Of a stretch of 64,000 nt of DNA, positions 48,069 to 55,776 are shown in pieces. This DNA is from Sphaerotilus natans (GTDB taxonomy: Bacteria > Pseudomonadota > Gammaproteobacteria > Burkholderiales > Burkholderiaceae_C), in contig NZ_FTMZ01000007.1 in NCBI RefSeq assembly GCF_900156335.1, positions 1 through 64,000 on the forward strand, read 5' to 3'. A program made the position numbers and the translations under genes. The notes under the pieces were generated by a model. That model made no database searches and was not told the origin of the DNA. It saw nothing but the letters and a program-made list of their open reading frames with translations. Position 1 is the first letter of the stretch. Every line of letters starts with the position of its first letter.

Positions 48069-50279
48069 ATGACATCGAAGTTCAGCCCCCCTTCCCTGGC
48101 CGCGCTGGTGAGCCGGCTCTGGCGCCGCCCGGCCGTGCGGCTCGCGCCGCTGGTGCTGGCCACGCTGGCCAGCCTGCCGGCCGCCGCCCAGTCGCGCGAC
48201 ACCCTGGTGCTGCTGGTGCCCGACGATGCGGTGGCCAGCAGCTGGCCGGTCAAGGTCTGGACCGACTCCGCCGCCGAGGAAGGCGTGAAGCTGCAGACCA
48301 TGACCAGCTCGCAGTTCCTCGCGCTGGGCAGCACCTCGGCGGCGAAGATCTCCGGCCTGATCATGCCCGACAGCGCCCACGTCAAGGCCAGCGATGCGGT
48401 GGTGGCCGCGGTCAAGCAGTACACCAACCTCGGCGGCAAGCTGATGCTGGTCTATGACGCCGGCGCGCTGACCGATGCCGGCTTCTACGCGCCGACCCGG
48501 TCGCGCTTCTCCGATCTGGTCGGCGTCGACTACACCCTGTACGACAGCCTGCGCGACCGCGTCGTCGGCTTCGGCCCGGTCGTGGGCACCAAGGCGCGGC
48601 TGGAGAAGCTGTCGCTGCCGCCGGGCAAGTATCTGCCCTACGTGTCGGCCAGCAGCACGGCCGGCACCAGCAGCACCACCACCTTCGTGCCGGCCAGCGC
48701 CAGCGACCCCGGCGGCACCCGCCACATGCAGTCGGCCATCATGGGGCGCGCGATGAAGCGCATCGACGCCAGCTCGCAGAACGTGCGCAAGCGCCAGACG
48801 CTGGCGGTGCGCAACCTGCTCGGCCTGAACGCGCTGCCGGTGCCCAGCGTCAGCCTGTCGACCAAGGTGAGCGCCGCCACCTCGACGCTGCCGCTGCTGT
48901 CGCTCAGCTCGGTGCCGATCACCACCGATTTCCTGCGCGCGCTGCTGTCGGGCAGCAGCTATGTCGACCAGAGCGGCACCACCAGCGCCGCCGACAGCAC
49001 CCCGCAGGCCATCAGCACCTATGGCTATGGCTACGCCGACTACTTCAGCTATGTCACCACCGGCAACTTCGGCGGCAATGTCTGGCTGTCCTCGCCCGAT
49101 CACGGCCTGGTGGCCGGCACCCGCAATGTCGGCAGCGGCCAGGTGCTGTTCGTCAACATGCCGCTGGGCTATTTCAAGGCCATCGGCACCGATTCGGCGC
49201 CGCTGCACGGCTTCCTCGACGCCTTCGCCCGCGATGTGGTGAAGCTGCCGACGATGTCGGTGCAGCCGCGCGGCAAGGGCGGCCTGATCTACAACTGGCA
49301 CATCGACGACGGTGACGACCTGACGGCCGACGCCAAGTACCTGCTCGACAGCACCTCGGTGCTGCGCCGCGGGCCGTTCTCGATCCACTTCACCGCCGGC
49401 CCGGACACGGTCTCCGCGGGGGACGGCAAGGGCATGAGCCTGGACACGAATTCCGCTTCGCAGACGCAGTTCAAGCGCATCCGCGACCTGCCGGTCGGCC
49501 ATCAGATCGGCTCGCACGGCGGCTGGAACCATGACCTCTACGGCCTGGGCGCCAGCGAGGACAACGCCGCCACCTACCTGCCGTGGCTGGAGCTCAACCA
49601 TGCCGCCGTCGATCGCCTGAACGGCAAGCGCGCCACCGAATACTCGGCACCGCAGGGCAACAACCCGACCTGGGCGGTGAACTGGCTGGAGAACCGCGGC
49701 GTGGTCGGCATGTACTTCGTCGGCGACACCGGCGCGGCCGGCGTGCGCTCCTGGCGCGCCGGCAACCGGCTGACGCGCTCGATGTGGAGCTTCCCGATCG
49801 TGCCGCTGGGCAAGTACGCCACCTTCGAGGAGTTCGAGGAGTTCGGCATCAGCGACCAGCAGTCGGGCCAGTGGCTGCTCGACCTGCAGAGCTTCGTGGT
49901 CAACCAGCGCACCAACCGGATGTTCTACAACCATCCGCCGGGCGCGCGCGGCCACCTGCCGGCTCTCGCCCCGATGCTGCAGCGGGCGGACTGGCTGCAG
50001 TCCATGGGCAAGTTCAAGTGGTACACCATGACCGAGATGGCCCAGTTCGGCAACCGCCGTCTGGACGTGCAGTGGACGGCCAGCACCAGCAACGGCTTCG
50101 CGACCTTCAGCGCCAGCCACGCCAGCTCGCTCAAGGACATGACCTGGCTGCTGCCACGCGACAAGTACATGCTGCCGATCGTGACCAGCGGCTACGGCCA
50201 GGTCGGCTACGACAGCACGAACTGGATCATCACCGCCAACGGCGGCACCGCGCTGAAGTTCGTCGCTGCCCAGCGCTGA
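48069..50279 (+). CDS. Second CE4-like polysaccharide deacetylase of the locus
   Basis: A 736-residue exported protein with signal peptide LVLATLASLPAAAQSRD. It is a paralogue of the deacetylase four genes upstream: both share LVLPD-type openings, LMLVYDAGALTDAGFYAPTR, LPPGKYLPYV, GSGQVLFVNMPLGYFKAIG, NWHIDDGDDL (Asp413-414), GHQIGSHGGWNHD (His478, His483) and EYSAPQGNNPTWAV. It has about 90 extra Ser/Thr-rich residues (about 190-310) that the first lacks. It has a cleavable signal instead of a membrane anchor, so it may act at another place or stage of export. It ends the locus; the next gene is 128 bases on. Confidence 0.8.
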   Translation: MTSKFSPPSLAALVSRLWRRPAVRLAPLVLATLASLPAAAQSRDTLVLLVPDDAVASSWPVKVWTDSAAEEGVKLQTMTSSQFLALGSTSAAKISGLIMPDSAHVKASDAVVAAVKQYTNLGGKLMLVYDAGALTDAGFYAPTRSRFSDLVGVDYTLYDSLRDRVVGFGPVVGTKARLEKLSLPPGKYLPYVSASSTAGTSSTTTFVPASASDPGGTRHMQSAIMGRAMKRIDASSQNVRKRQTLAVRNLLGLNALPVPSVSLSTKVSAATSTLPLLSLSSVPITTDFLRALLSGSSYVDQSGTTSAADSTPQAISTYGYGYADYFSYVTTGNFGGNVWLSSPDHGLVAGTRNVGSGQVLFVNMPLGYFKAIGTDSAPLHGFLDAFARDVVKLPTMSVQPRGKGGLIYNWHIDDGDDLTADAKYLLDSTSVLRRGPFSIHFTAGPDTVSAGDGKGMSLDTNSASQTQFKRIRDLPVGHQIGSHGGWNHDLYGLGASEDNAATYLPWLELNHAAVDRLNGKRATEYSAPQGNNPTWAVNWLENRGVVGMYFVGDTGAAGVRSWRAGNRLTRSMWSFPIVPLGKYATFEEFEEFGISDQQSGQWLLDLQSFVVNQRTNRMFYNHPPGARGHLPALAPMLQRADWLQSMGKFKWYTMTEMAQFGNRRLDVQWTASTSNGFATFSASHASSLKDMTWLLPRDKYMLPIVTSGYGQVGYDSTNWIITANGGTALKFVAAQR

Positions 50280-50407
50280 ACCCGCAGCCCGCCCCCTCTC
50301 GATGACCTGACGGCGTGTGGCGACACCCGCCGGCTTCAGGCGGGATGAAGACGATCTGCCGCAGAATCGCGGCCGTCTCTTCATCCTGCCGTCATGGAGG
50401 TTGCGTG

Positions 50408-50740
50408 ATGTGGAAGCGTCTGACCCTGATCTGGTCGCTGGTGCGCGGTGACGCCAAGGTGGCGTGGCATGCCTTCCGGCACCCGCATGCGCCGGGCTGG
50501 TTCCGTGCCGGCGTGATCGGCCTGGGGCTCTACCTGTTCTCGCCAGTCGACCTGGTTCCGGACATCCTGCCGCTGCTCGGCCTGGCCGACGATCTGGTGC
50601 TGGTGCCGCTGGCGCTGCACTGGCTGCTGTCTCGGCTGCCCGCCGAGGTGCTGCAGGAGGCGCGTCGGCGTGCTGCTGGCCATCCGGCCAGCGACACGCG
50701 CCATCCGGTCCGGCCGCCGCTGGTCAAGCGGGTCGACTGA
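50408..50740 (+). CDS. YkvA family (DUF1232) membrane protein
   Basis: A 110-residue protein with the DUF1232 core YLFSPVDLVPDILPLLGLAD followed by DLVLVPLALHWLLSRLP, which places two hydrophobic segments around a Pro-Asp turn. The family is widespread and of unknown function. The ATG at 50408 is chosen for the GGAGG ten bases upstream. The 128 bases before it show only this ribosome site. Confidence 0.9.
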   Translation: MWKRLTLIWSLVRGDAKVAWHAFRHPHAPGWFRAGVIGLGLYLFSPVDLVPDILPLLGLADDLVLVPLALHWLLSRLPAEVLQEARRRAAGHPASDTRHPVRPPLVKRVD

Positions 50741-50782
50741 GCCCGGCGCCAGGCGCGCCGCGCACCGGCTACCATCGGGCCG

Positions 50783-51013
50783 ATGAACCTGATCGACTTC
50801 GAACTGCGCGGCGACTTCATCCCGCTCGATGCCCTGCTGAAGGCCACCGCCGTCGCGCACAGCGGCGGCGCGGCCAAGACCCTGGTGGCCGATGGCCAGG
50901 TCCGGGTCGACGGCCAACCCGAATCCCGCAAGACCTGCAAGATCCGCGCGGGCCAGGAGGTGGTGGTCGAGGCCGCCCATGTGCGCATCCGGGTGCATGC
51001 GCCCCCGCTCTGA
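50783..51013 (+). CDS. S4-domain RNA-binding protein (YbcJ-like)
   Basis: A 76-residue protein starting MNLIDFELRGDFIPLDALLK. It is a single S4 domain, with GGAAKTLVADGQVRVDGQPE and SRKTCKIRAGQEVVVE typical of YbcJ. It probably binds structured RNA. No partner is suggested by its neighbours. Confidence 0.92.
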   Translation: MNLIDFELRGDFIPLDALLKATAVAHSGGAAKTLVADGQVRVDGQPESRKTCKIRAGQEVVVEAAHVRIRVHAPPL

Positions 51014-51133
51014 ATCCGCTCGGACATCCGCCTGGATGTCAGCCCTGCAGAGATAAGGGTTATCCCAGGGAACTTGCGAACCGCGAAATCGGTCTCATCT
51101 GGCGTGTTCAACCTCACTCCCGACGAGACCGCG

Positions 51134-52108
51134 ATGAAAACCTTCCTGCGCACTGCCGTGTGCGTGCTGGCCCTGTCCACCGCCCTGGCTCCGACGCTGG
51201 CCGAAGCCAAGCGTCTGGGCGGCGGCGGCTCCTCCGGAATGCAGCGCAGCGCACCGGCCCCAAAACCCGCACAGCAGCCGGGCACGCCCGCCCAGACGCC
51301 CAACCAGGCGCCGGTGCAGCAGGCCGTGCCGGGCGCGGCCACGGCCGCCACCGGCGCAGCCGCGGCCGCCGGCAAGCGTTCCTGGATGGGCCCGCTGGCC
51401 GGTCTGGCCGCCGGCATCGGCATGGCTGCGCTGCTGAGCCACTTCGGTCTGGGCGAGGCCTTCGCCGACATGATGATGATCGCGCTGCTGGCGCTGGTGG
51501 CGGTCTTCGCCATTCGCTGGCTGATGAACCGCAATCGCAAGACCGCCCCGACGCTGGCCCCCGCAGGGGCGGGTGCCGGTTTCGGCGGCCAGCCGATGCA
51601 ACGTGGCAGCCATGAGGCCAGCTGGCCGAGCGCGGCTCCCCAGTCGGGCAGCACCCCGTCGGTGTCCATGCCCGGCAGCGCGGCGGCCAGCTTCGGTGCC
51701 GCGCCGGCTGCAGCCGCCTTCGCCCCGTCGCTGCCGGCCGATTTCGACCGTGCCGGCTTCGAGCGCGCGGCCCGGATGATCTTCATCCGCATGCAGTCGG
51801 CCAACGACCGCGCCGACCTCGAGGACCTGCGTCGCTTCACCACGCCGGAGATGTTCGCCGCGATCCGCGTCGACCTGCAGGACCGCCAGGGTGCGGCGCA
51901 GCAGACCGATGTGGTCGAGGTGCGTGCCGAGGCGATCGACTTCGCCCGCGAGAGCGACCGCGACATCGTCAGCGTGCGCTACAGCGGCCTGATCCGCGAG
52001 GAGACCGGCCGCGATGCCCAGGCCTTCGACGAGGTCTGGCATCTGGTGCGCGAGCATGCGCGCAGCGACGGCAGCTGGCTGATCGCCGGCATCCAGCAGA
52101 GCCACTGA
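51134..52108 (+). CDS. Tim44-like domain membrane protein
   Basis: A 324-residue protein. The signal peptide ends APTLAEAKRLGGGGSSG, and an Ala/Pro/Gln-rich stretch follows. Then come two hydrophobic segments (WMGPLAGLAAGIGMAALLSH and ADMMMIALLALVAVFAIRWL) and a C-terminal Tim44-like domain (FERAARMIFIRMQSANDRAD, DLRRFTTPEMFAAIRVDLQD, FDEVWHLVREH). Such proteins are common in betaproteobacteria, with a suspected role in envelope or lipid processes. The upstream 120 bases include a small inverted repeat GATAAGGGTTATC at 51053-51065. Confidence 0.88.
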   Translation: MKTFLRTAVCVLALSTALAPTLAEAKRLGGGGSSGMQRSAPAPKPAQQPGTPAQTPNQAPVQQAVPGAATAATGAAAAAGKRSWMGPLAGLAAGIGMAALLSHFGLGEAFADMMMIALLALVAVFAIRWLMNRNRKTAPTLAPAGAGAGFGGQPMQRGSHEASWPSAAPQSGSTPSVSMPGSAAASFGAAPAAAAFAPSLPADFDRAGFERAARMIFIRMQSANDRADLEDLRRFTTPEMFAAIRVDLQDRQGAAQQTDVVEVRAEAIDFARESDRDIVSVRYSGLIREETGRDAQAFDEVWHLVREHARSDGSWLIAGIQQSH

Positions 52109-52122
52109 GCTAGAGACGGCAC

Positions 52123-53322
52123 TCAGAGCGGGTTCAGACTGACCCAGCCGCTGGTCTGGACCTGATTGCGGCCGGCATGCTTGGCCCGATAGAGCAGCAT
52201 GTCGGCCCGTGCAAAGAGCTGATCGGGCGACGGCGTCAGCCGCTCGACCGTCGGGTCGAAGATCACCGTGCCGGCCGAGACCGTCACGCGCAGTGTCTCT
52301 CCCCGCTCGGTCTGCGCGACGGCGGCACGCTCGACCGCATGACGCAGCGCATCGACCACCTCGTGCGCGCCGGCCCGGTCGGTGGCGGGCAGCACGACGC
52401 AGAACTCCTCGCCGCCCATGCGGCCGAAGATGTCCGAATGGCGCAGCCGTGATCGCACCACCTGCGCAAAGCCACGCAGCACCGCGTCGCCCGCCGCATG
52501 GCCGTGGCGATCGTTGACCTGCTTGAAATGATCGAGATCGAGCAGCACCAAGGCCAGAGGCCGGCTGTCGCGCCGGCTGCGCTCGATCTCGTGGCCCACC
52601 AGCGCATGTGCGGCGGATCGGTTGAGGCAGCCGGTCAACCCGTCGGTGGTCGCCATCTGCTCGAGCTGCAGCGCCGTGCGCTCGAAGCTGGCCATCAGCA
52701 AGCCGATCTGGGCGGCCAGCGCCCCGAAGGTCATCACCAGGAACAGCCAGGTCGTCAGCACGCTGGCCGGCTGCAGCAGGGAATCAGCGCGCTCCGGTCC
52801 CAGGTGCGCCTCCAGTGCACGCCCAAGCCCCCCGCCCAGGGCGAACAGGCCACCCAGCAGCACCATGGACAGCGCCCGCTCGCGCCCCCGCCCTTGACGC
52901 CACACCAGCAAGGCGATGCAAAGCATCGGCTGGGCCAGCCACAGGCTGACCCAGGTGACGATCCAGGCATACGGTGCAGACAGCAGCACCAGCAGCGACA
53001 GCACTGCCGCCCCGAGCAGCATGGACTGAAGATCCCCGCGATCTGCTCCCTGGCCGCGCAGCAGCTGCCGAGTGGCCACCGCCAGCAGCCGCACGCCGCC
53101 AGCCACGACGACGTTCGAGATCACCAGCCAGAACGGCCCGGACAGCTGCGTGCGCAGGGCCAGCAGCAGATCACCGACAGCCATGGCCAGCGAGACCAGC
53201 AGCAGCAGCCGCACCTCTGGACGCCGGCCCAGCACCGTGTCGCGCACGATGGTCAGATGCGACAGCAGCAGCAGCTGGCAAAGCAGCAGCGCCAGCAGCA
53301 GCGTGGCAATATCCTTGGTCAT
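52123..53322 (-). CDS. Membrane diguanylate cyclase (GGDEF)
   Basis: A 399-residue protein with about six to seven transmembrane segments in the first 220 residues and a C-terminal GGDEF domain. The domain shows ATTDGLTGCLNRSAAHAL, VLLDLDHFKQVNDRHGHAAG and GRMGGEEFCVVLP, with the GGEEF active site intact. RHSD lies five residues before it, matching the RxxD product-inhibition site. It should make c-di-GMP. The ATG at 53322 is the natural start before the first helix. Unlike the GGDEF-EAL protein at 36073, it has no EAL domain. Confidence 0.92.
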   Translation of the reverse strand: MTKDIATLLLALLLCQLLLLSHLTIVRDTVLGRRPEVRLLLLVSLAMAVGDLLLALRTQLSGPFWLVISNVVVAGGVRLLAVATRQLLRGQGADRGDLQSMLLGAAVLSLLVLLSAPYAWIVTWVSLWLAQPMLCIALLVWRQGRGRERALSMVLLGGLFALGGGLGRALEAHLGPERADSLLQPASVLTTWLFLVMTFGALAAQIGLLMASFERTALQLEQMATTDGLTGCLNRSAAHALVGHEIERSRRDSRPLALVLLDLDHFKQVNDRHGHAAGDAVLRGFAQVVRSRLRHSDIFGRMGGEEFCVVLPATDRAGAHEVVDALRHAVERAAVAQTERGETLRVTVSAGTVIFDPTVERLTPSPDQLFARADMLLYRAKHAGRNQVQTSGWVSLNPL

Positions 53323-53478
53323 GGTCCGCACTCCCTGCGTGCCGCTTCGGGCCATCCCGTGCTGCGGTCTGTCGCTTCATCGTGAACCTGTGCCGAAGTA
53401 TGGCGCTGCAGTCATGCGGCACACCCGAAAAGTGCAAGAAACCGTTCCCGAGTGCTGCTGTTTGCCAGAGATTTCACG

Positions 53479-54009
53479 ATGAACAATACCCCTGACGGCA
53501 TGAAGCCAGCACTGACGCCCAGCCGCATGGATCGGCGGCTGGTGGAGCTGCTGCGCGCCCGGCGCACCCTGGCGCTGGGCACGCTCGACGAGACCGGCGC
53601 CCCGGCCGTCTCGATGGCGCCGTGGGCGCTGGATCCGGCCGGACCCGACCTGATCGTCCTGATCAGCGCCCTGGCCGCGCACACCCGGCAACTGATGACG
53701 CATCCACGTGCCAGTGCCCTGATCTGCGCGGACGAAGAGGCGACCGACAGCGTGCACGCGCTGGCGCGCGCCACGCTGCAGGTCGAGGCGCTGCACCCCG
53801 AGCCCGGCAGCGACGATGCCCGCGCGGCGCTGGCGACCTACATCGCGCGCCATCCGGCCGGGGAGATGCTCGCCAGCCTGCCGGACTTCCGCGTGGTGCG
53901 GCTGCGGGTGCAGGCGGCACGCCAGATTGCCGGCTTCGGTGCGGCACGCGACGTCAGCGCCGCACGCCTGCGCGAGCTGCTGCGCGAAAGCGACAACTCG
54001 GCGACCTAG
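53479..54009 (+). CDS. Pyridoxamine 5'-phosphate oxidase-like FMN-binding protein
   Basis: A 176-residue protein of the split-barrel fold. RTLALGTLDETGAPAVSMAP and PDLIVLISALAAHTRQLMTH, with ASALICADEEA, fit the HugZ/PNPOx-like group that binds FMN or haem. The last helix is followed by an unrelated tail ending SDNSAT. It is likely a cytosolic oxidoreductase of unknown substrate. It lies 78 bases before mscS and may be on the same transcript. Confidence 0.85.
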   Translation: MNNTPDGMKPALTPSRMDRRLVELLRARRTLALGTLDETGAPAVSMAPWALDPAGPDLIVLISALAAHTRQLMTHPRASALICADEEATDSVHALARATLQVEALHPEPGSDDARAALATYIARHPAGEMLASLPDFRVVRLRVQAARQIAGFGAARDVSAARLRELLRESDNSAT

Positions 54010-54055
54010 CCCAAGGAAGGTGGCGCCACAACCGGAAATCCGTCACATTCGAGAC

Positions 54056-54069
54056 GTGCAATATTGCAC
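54056..54069. promoter_or_regulatory. Perfect 14-base palindrome GTGCAATATTGCAC before mscS
   Basis: The palindrome ends 18 bases before the mscS ATG, just upstream of its GAGGAGG ribosome site. It is flanked by TCGAGA on the left and ATTCGAGG on the right, which extend the symmetry loosely. The string ACGTGCAATATT also occurs on the minus strand at 36030-36041. It could be an operator or an RNA hairpin in the leader. Confidence 0.55.
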
Positions 54070-54087
54070 ATTCGAGGAGGATTTCTG

Positions 54088-54894
54088 ATGAACATCGACA
54101 CGATCCAGACCTTCCTGGGCACCACTGCGATCGACCTGCTGATGAAGATCGGCGCCGCACTGATCTTCTGGATCGTCGGCCGCTGGCTGATCTCCAAAGT
54201 GGTGCATTTGATCCAGGCGGGCATGAACCGCAACTCGATCGACCCGACGCTGACCAAGTACCTCGGCTCGATCATCACCATCGCGCTGAACATCACCCTG
54301 GTGCTCGGCATCCTGGGCTATTTCGGCATCCAGACGACCTCGTTCGCGGCGATGCTGGCCGGCGCCGGCGTGGCCATCGGCGCGGCCTGGAGCGGCATGC
54401 TGGGCAACTTCGCCGCCGGCGCCTTCATGCTGGTGCTGCGCCCGTTCAAGGTCGGCGACTTCGTCTCGATCGGCGGCGTGACCGGCACGGTGCACGAGCT
54501 CGGCCTGTTCGGCACCACGATCATCACGCCGGACAACGTCATGACCATCGTCGGCAACGGCAAGGTCTTCGGCGACACGGTGCAGAACTACTCGGCGCTG
54601 CCGGTGCGCCGCGTCGAGCGCACCGCGCAGCTGGCGCAGGGCGTCGATCCGCTGGACGCGATCGCCCGCCTGAAGGCGGCCGTCGCGCAGATCCCCAATG
54701 TCGCGCAGAGCCCGGCGCCCGAGGTCAGCCTGCTCGACTTCAAGCTGGAGGGCGCGGTGATCGCGGTGCGGCCCTACACCCACACCGACCACTACTGGCA
54801 GGTCTATTTCGACACCAACGAGGCGATCGCCCGCGTCGGCCAGGAAGCCGGCTGGCCGGTGCCGGCCGCCCACCACAAGGTGGTCCAGGCCTGA
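54088..54894 (+). CDS. Small-conductance mechanosensitive channel (MscS family)
   Basis: A 268-residue channel with three transmembrane segments. The pore helix reads AAMLAGAGVAIGAAWSGMLG, with the Gly/Ala packing pattern of MscS, followed by NFAAGAFMLVLRPFKVGDFV and a cytoplasmic domain (SIGGVTGTVHELGLFGTTII, NGKVFGDTVQNYSA). The length is near that of E. coli MscS (286). It relieves turgor on osmotic downshock. Its stop directly abuts the stop of methylglyoxal synthase on the other strand. Confidence 0.95.
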   Translation: MNIDTIQTFLGTTAIDLLMKIGAALIFWIVGRWLISKVVHLIQAGMNRNSIDPTLTKYLGSIITIALNITLVLGILGYFGIQTTSFAAMLAGAGVAIGAAWSGMLGNFAAGAFMLVLRPFKVGDFVSIGGVTGTVHELGLFGTTIITPDNVMTIVGNGKVFGDTVQNYSALPVRRVERTAQLAQGVDPLDAIARLKAAVAQIPNVAQSPAPEVSLLDFKLEGAVIAVRPYTHTDHYWQVYFDTNEAIARVGQEAGWPVPAAHHKVVQA

Positions 54895-55311
54895 TCAGGC
54901 CGAAGCAGCGCGCGGCAGCAGCTGCTCGAGCAGCAGCCGCGCGGTGCTGGCATTGGTCGCGCACGGCACGTCATGCACGTCGCAGGCGCGCACCAGCGCG
55001 TTGATGTCGGGCTCGTGCGGCTGCGGCGTCATCGGATCGCGCAGGAAGACTACCGCATCGATCTCGCCGACCGCCAGCCGCGCGCCGATCTGCAGGTCGC
55101 CGCCGAGCGGGCCGCTGAGCAGCCGCTCCACCTCCAGACCGAGCTCGACGGCCAGCCGCCCGCCGGTCGTGCCGGTCGCGCACAGCGTGCAGCCCCGCAG
55201 TCGCGGGGCAAACTCCTGGGCCAGCGCGATCATGCGGTCCTTGCGACCGTCATGGGCGATCAGGGCCAGGCGCAGCGGCCGGCACACGCCGGCAGGATCC
55301 AAGTCCGTCAT
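54895..55311 (-). CDS. mgsA: Methylglyoxal synthase
   Basis: A 138-residue enzyme that converts dihydroxyacetone phosphate to methylglyoxal. Motifs are [20 protein letters not shown] with the HD.KK.D-type start, [40 protein letters not shown] with the catalytic Asp, and [17 protein letters not shown]. The length is a little below the E. coli enzyme (152). It is convergent with mscS with no bases between the two stop codons. Confidence 0.95.
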   Translation of the reverse strand: MTDLDPAGVCRPLRLALIAHDGRKDRMIALAQEFAPRLRGCTLCATGTTGGRLAVELGLEVERLLSGPLGGDLQIGARLAVGEIDAVVFLRDPMTPQPHEPDINALVRACDVHDVPCATNASTARLLLEQLLPRAASA

Positions 55312-55776
55312 CCATTCATCCTTTGCTGTCCGGATTTCTCGTCCGGGCGATCCTAGCGGCGCGCGGTTACAGACCGGATTCTTCCGCTTCGGGATCAGCG
55401 CGAGATCAGACGACAGACGTGCAGTCCATCAGGGAATGCGCTAGAATCCGGGTCTGCTGTTGGAGCCGCTTTTCACGGGCAGCACCGTTCAGCCTTTCGC
55501 ACATCCCCTCTGACCTTCCTCTTTCCCTCATCCTCCGGCAGACCGCATCCTTTTTCAGGATCGGCGACTGCGGGGCTGCAGGCGCGGTCGGCGGCGATGC
55601 TATTCGACCCCGGCAGGCTTGATTCCAATCCCCTGTACCGACCGCGATGCCTGGCGCCATGCGGATGACGCGCCTTTGCCTTCGCCGGCCTGCCATCCCG
55701 TGTTTCCACCTCGCCCGATGCGAGCCGGAAACCCCTGCCGAATGGCGCCCGAGTGGCGCCGGATGAGAGTATTCAC
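55312..55776 (+). promoter_or_regulatory. Non-coding region with promoter and long leader of the DEAD-box helicase gene
   Basis: No gene is seen in these 465 bases. TAGAAT at 55442-55447 is a good -10 box, with a weak -35 (near 55419-55424), and would give a leader of about 320 bases. Near the start codon, two GGCGCC palindromes (55744-55749, 55755-55760) can form a hairpin. Long structured leaders are common for cold-induced RNA helicases; regulation of that sort is a guess. Confidence 0.45.

Noticed and set aside
38787-50279. Assignment of the polysaccharide locus to pga, pel or bcs, or of the GT2 gene to the Sphaerotilus sheath gene sthA.
   Set aside because: Partner genes of pga, pel and bcs are missing. 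As I recall, sthA resembles transferases that link sugars to lipid carriers, not a processive GT2.
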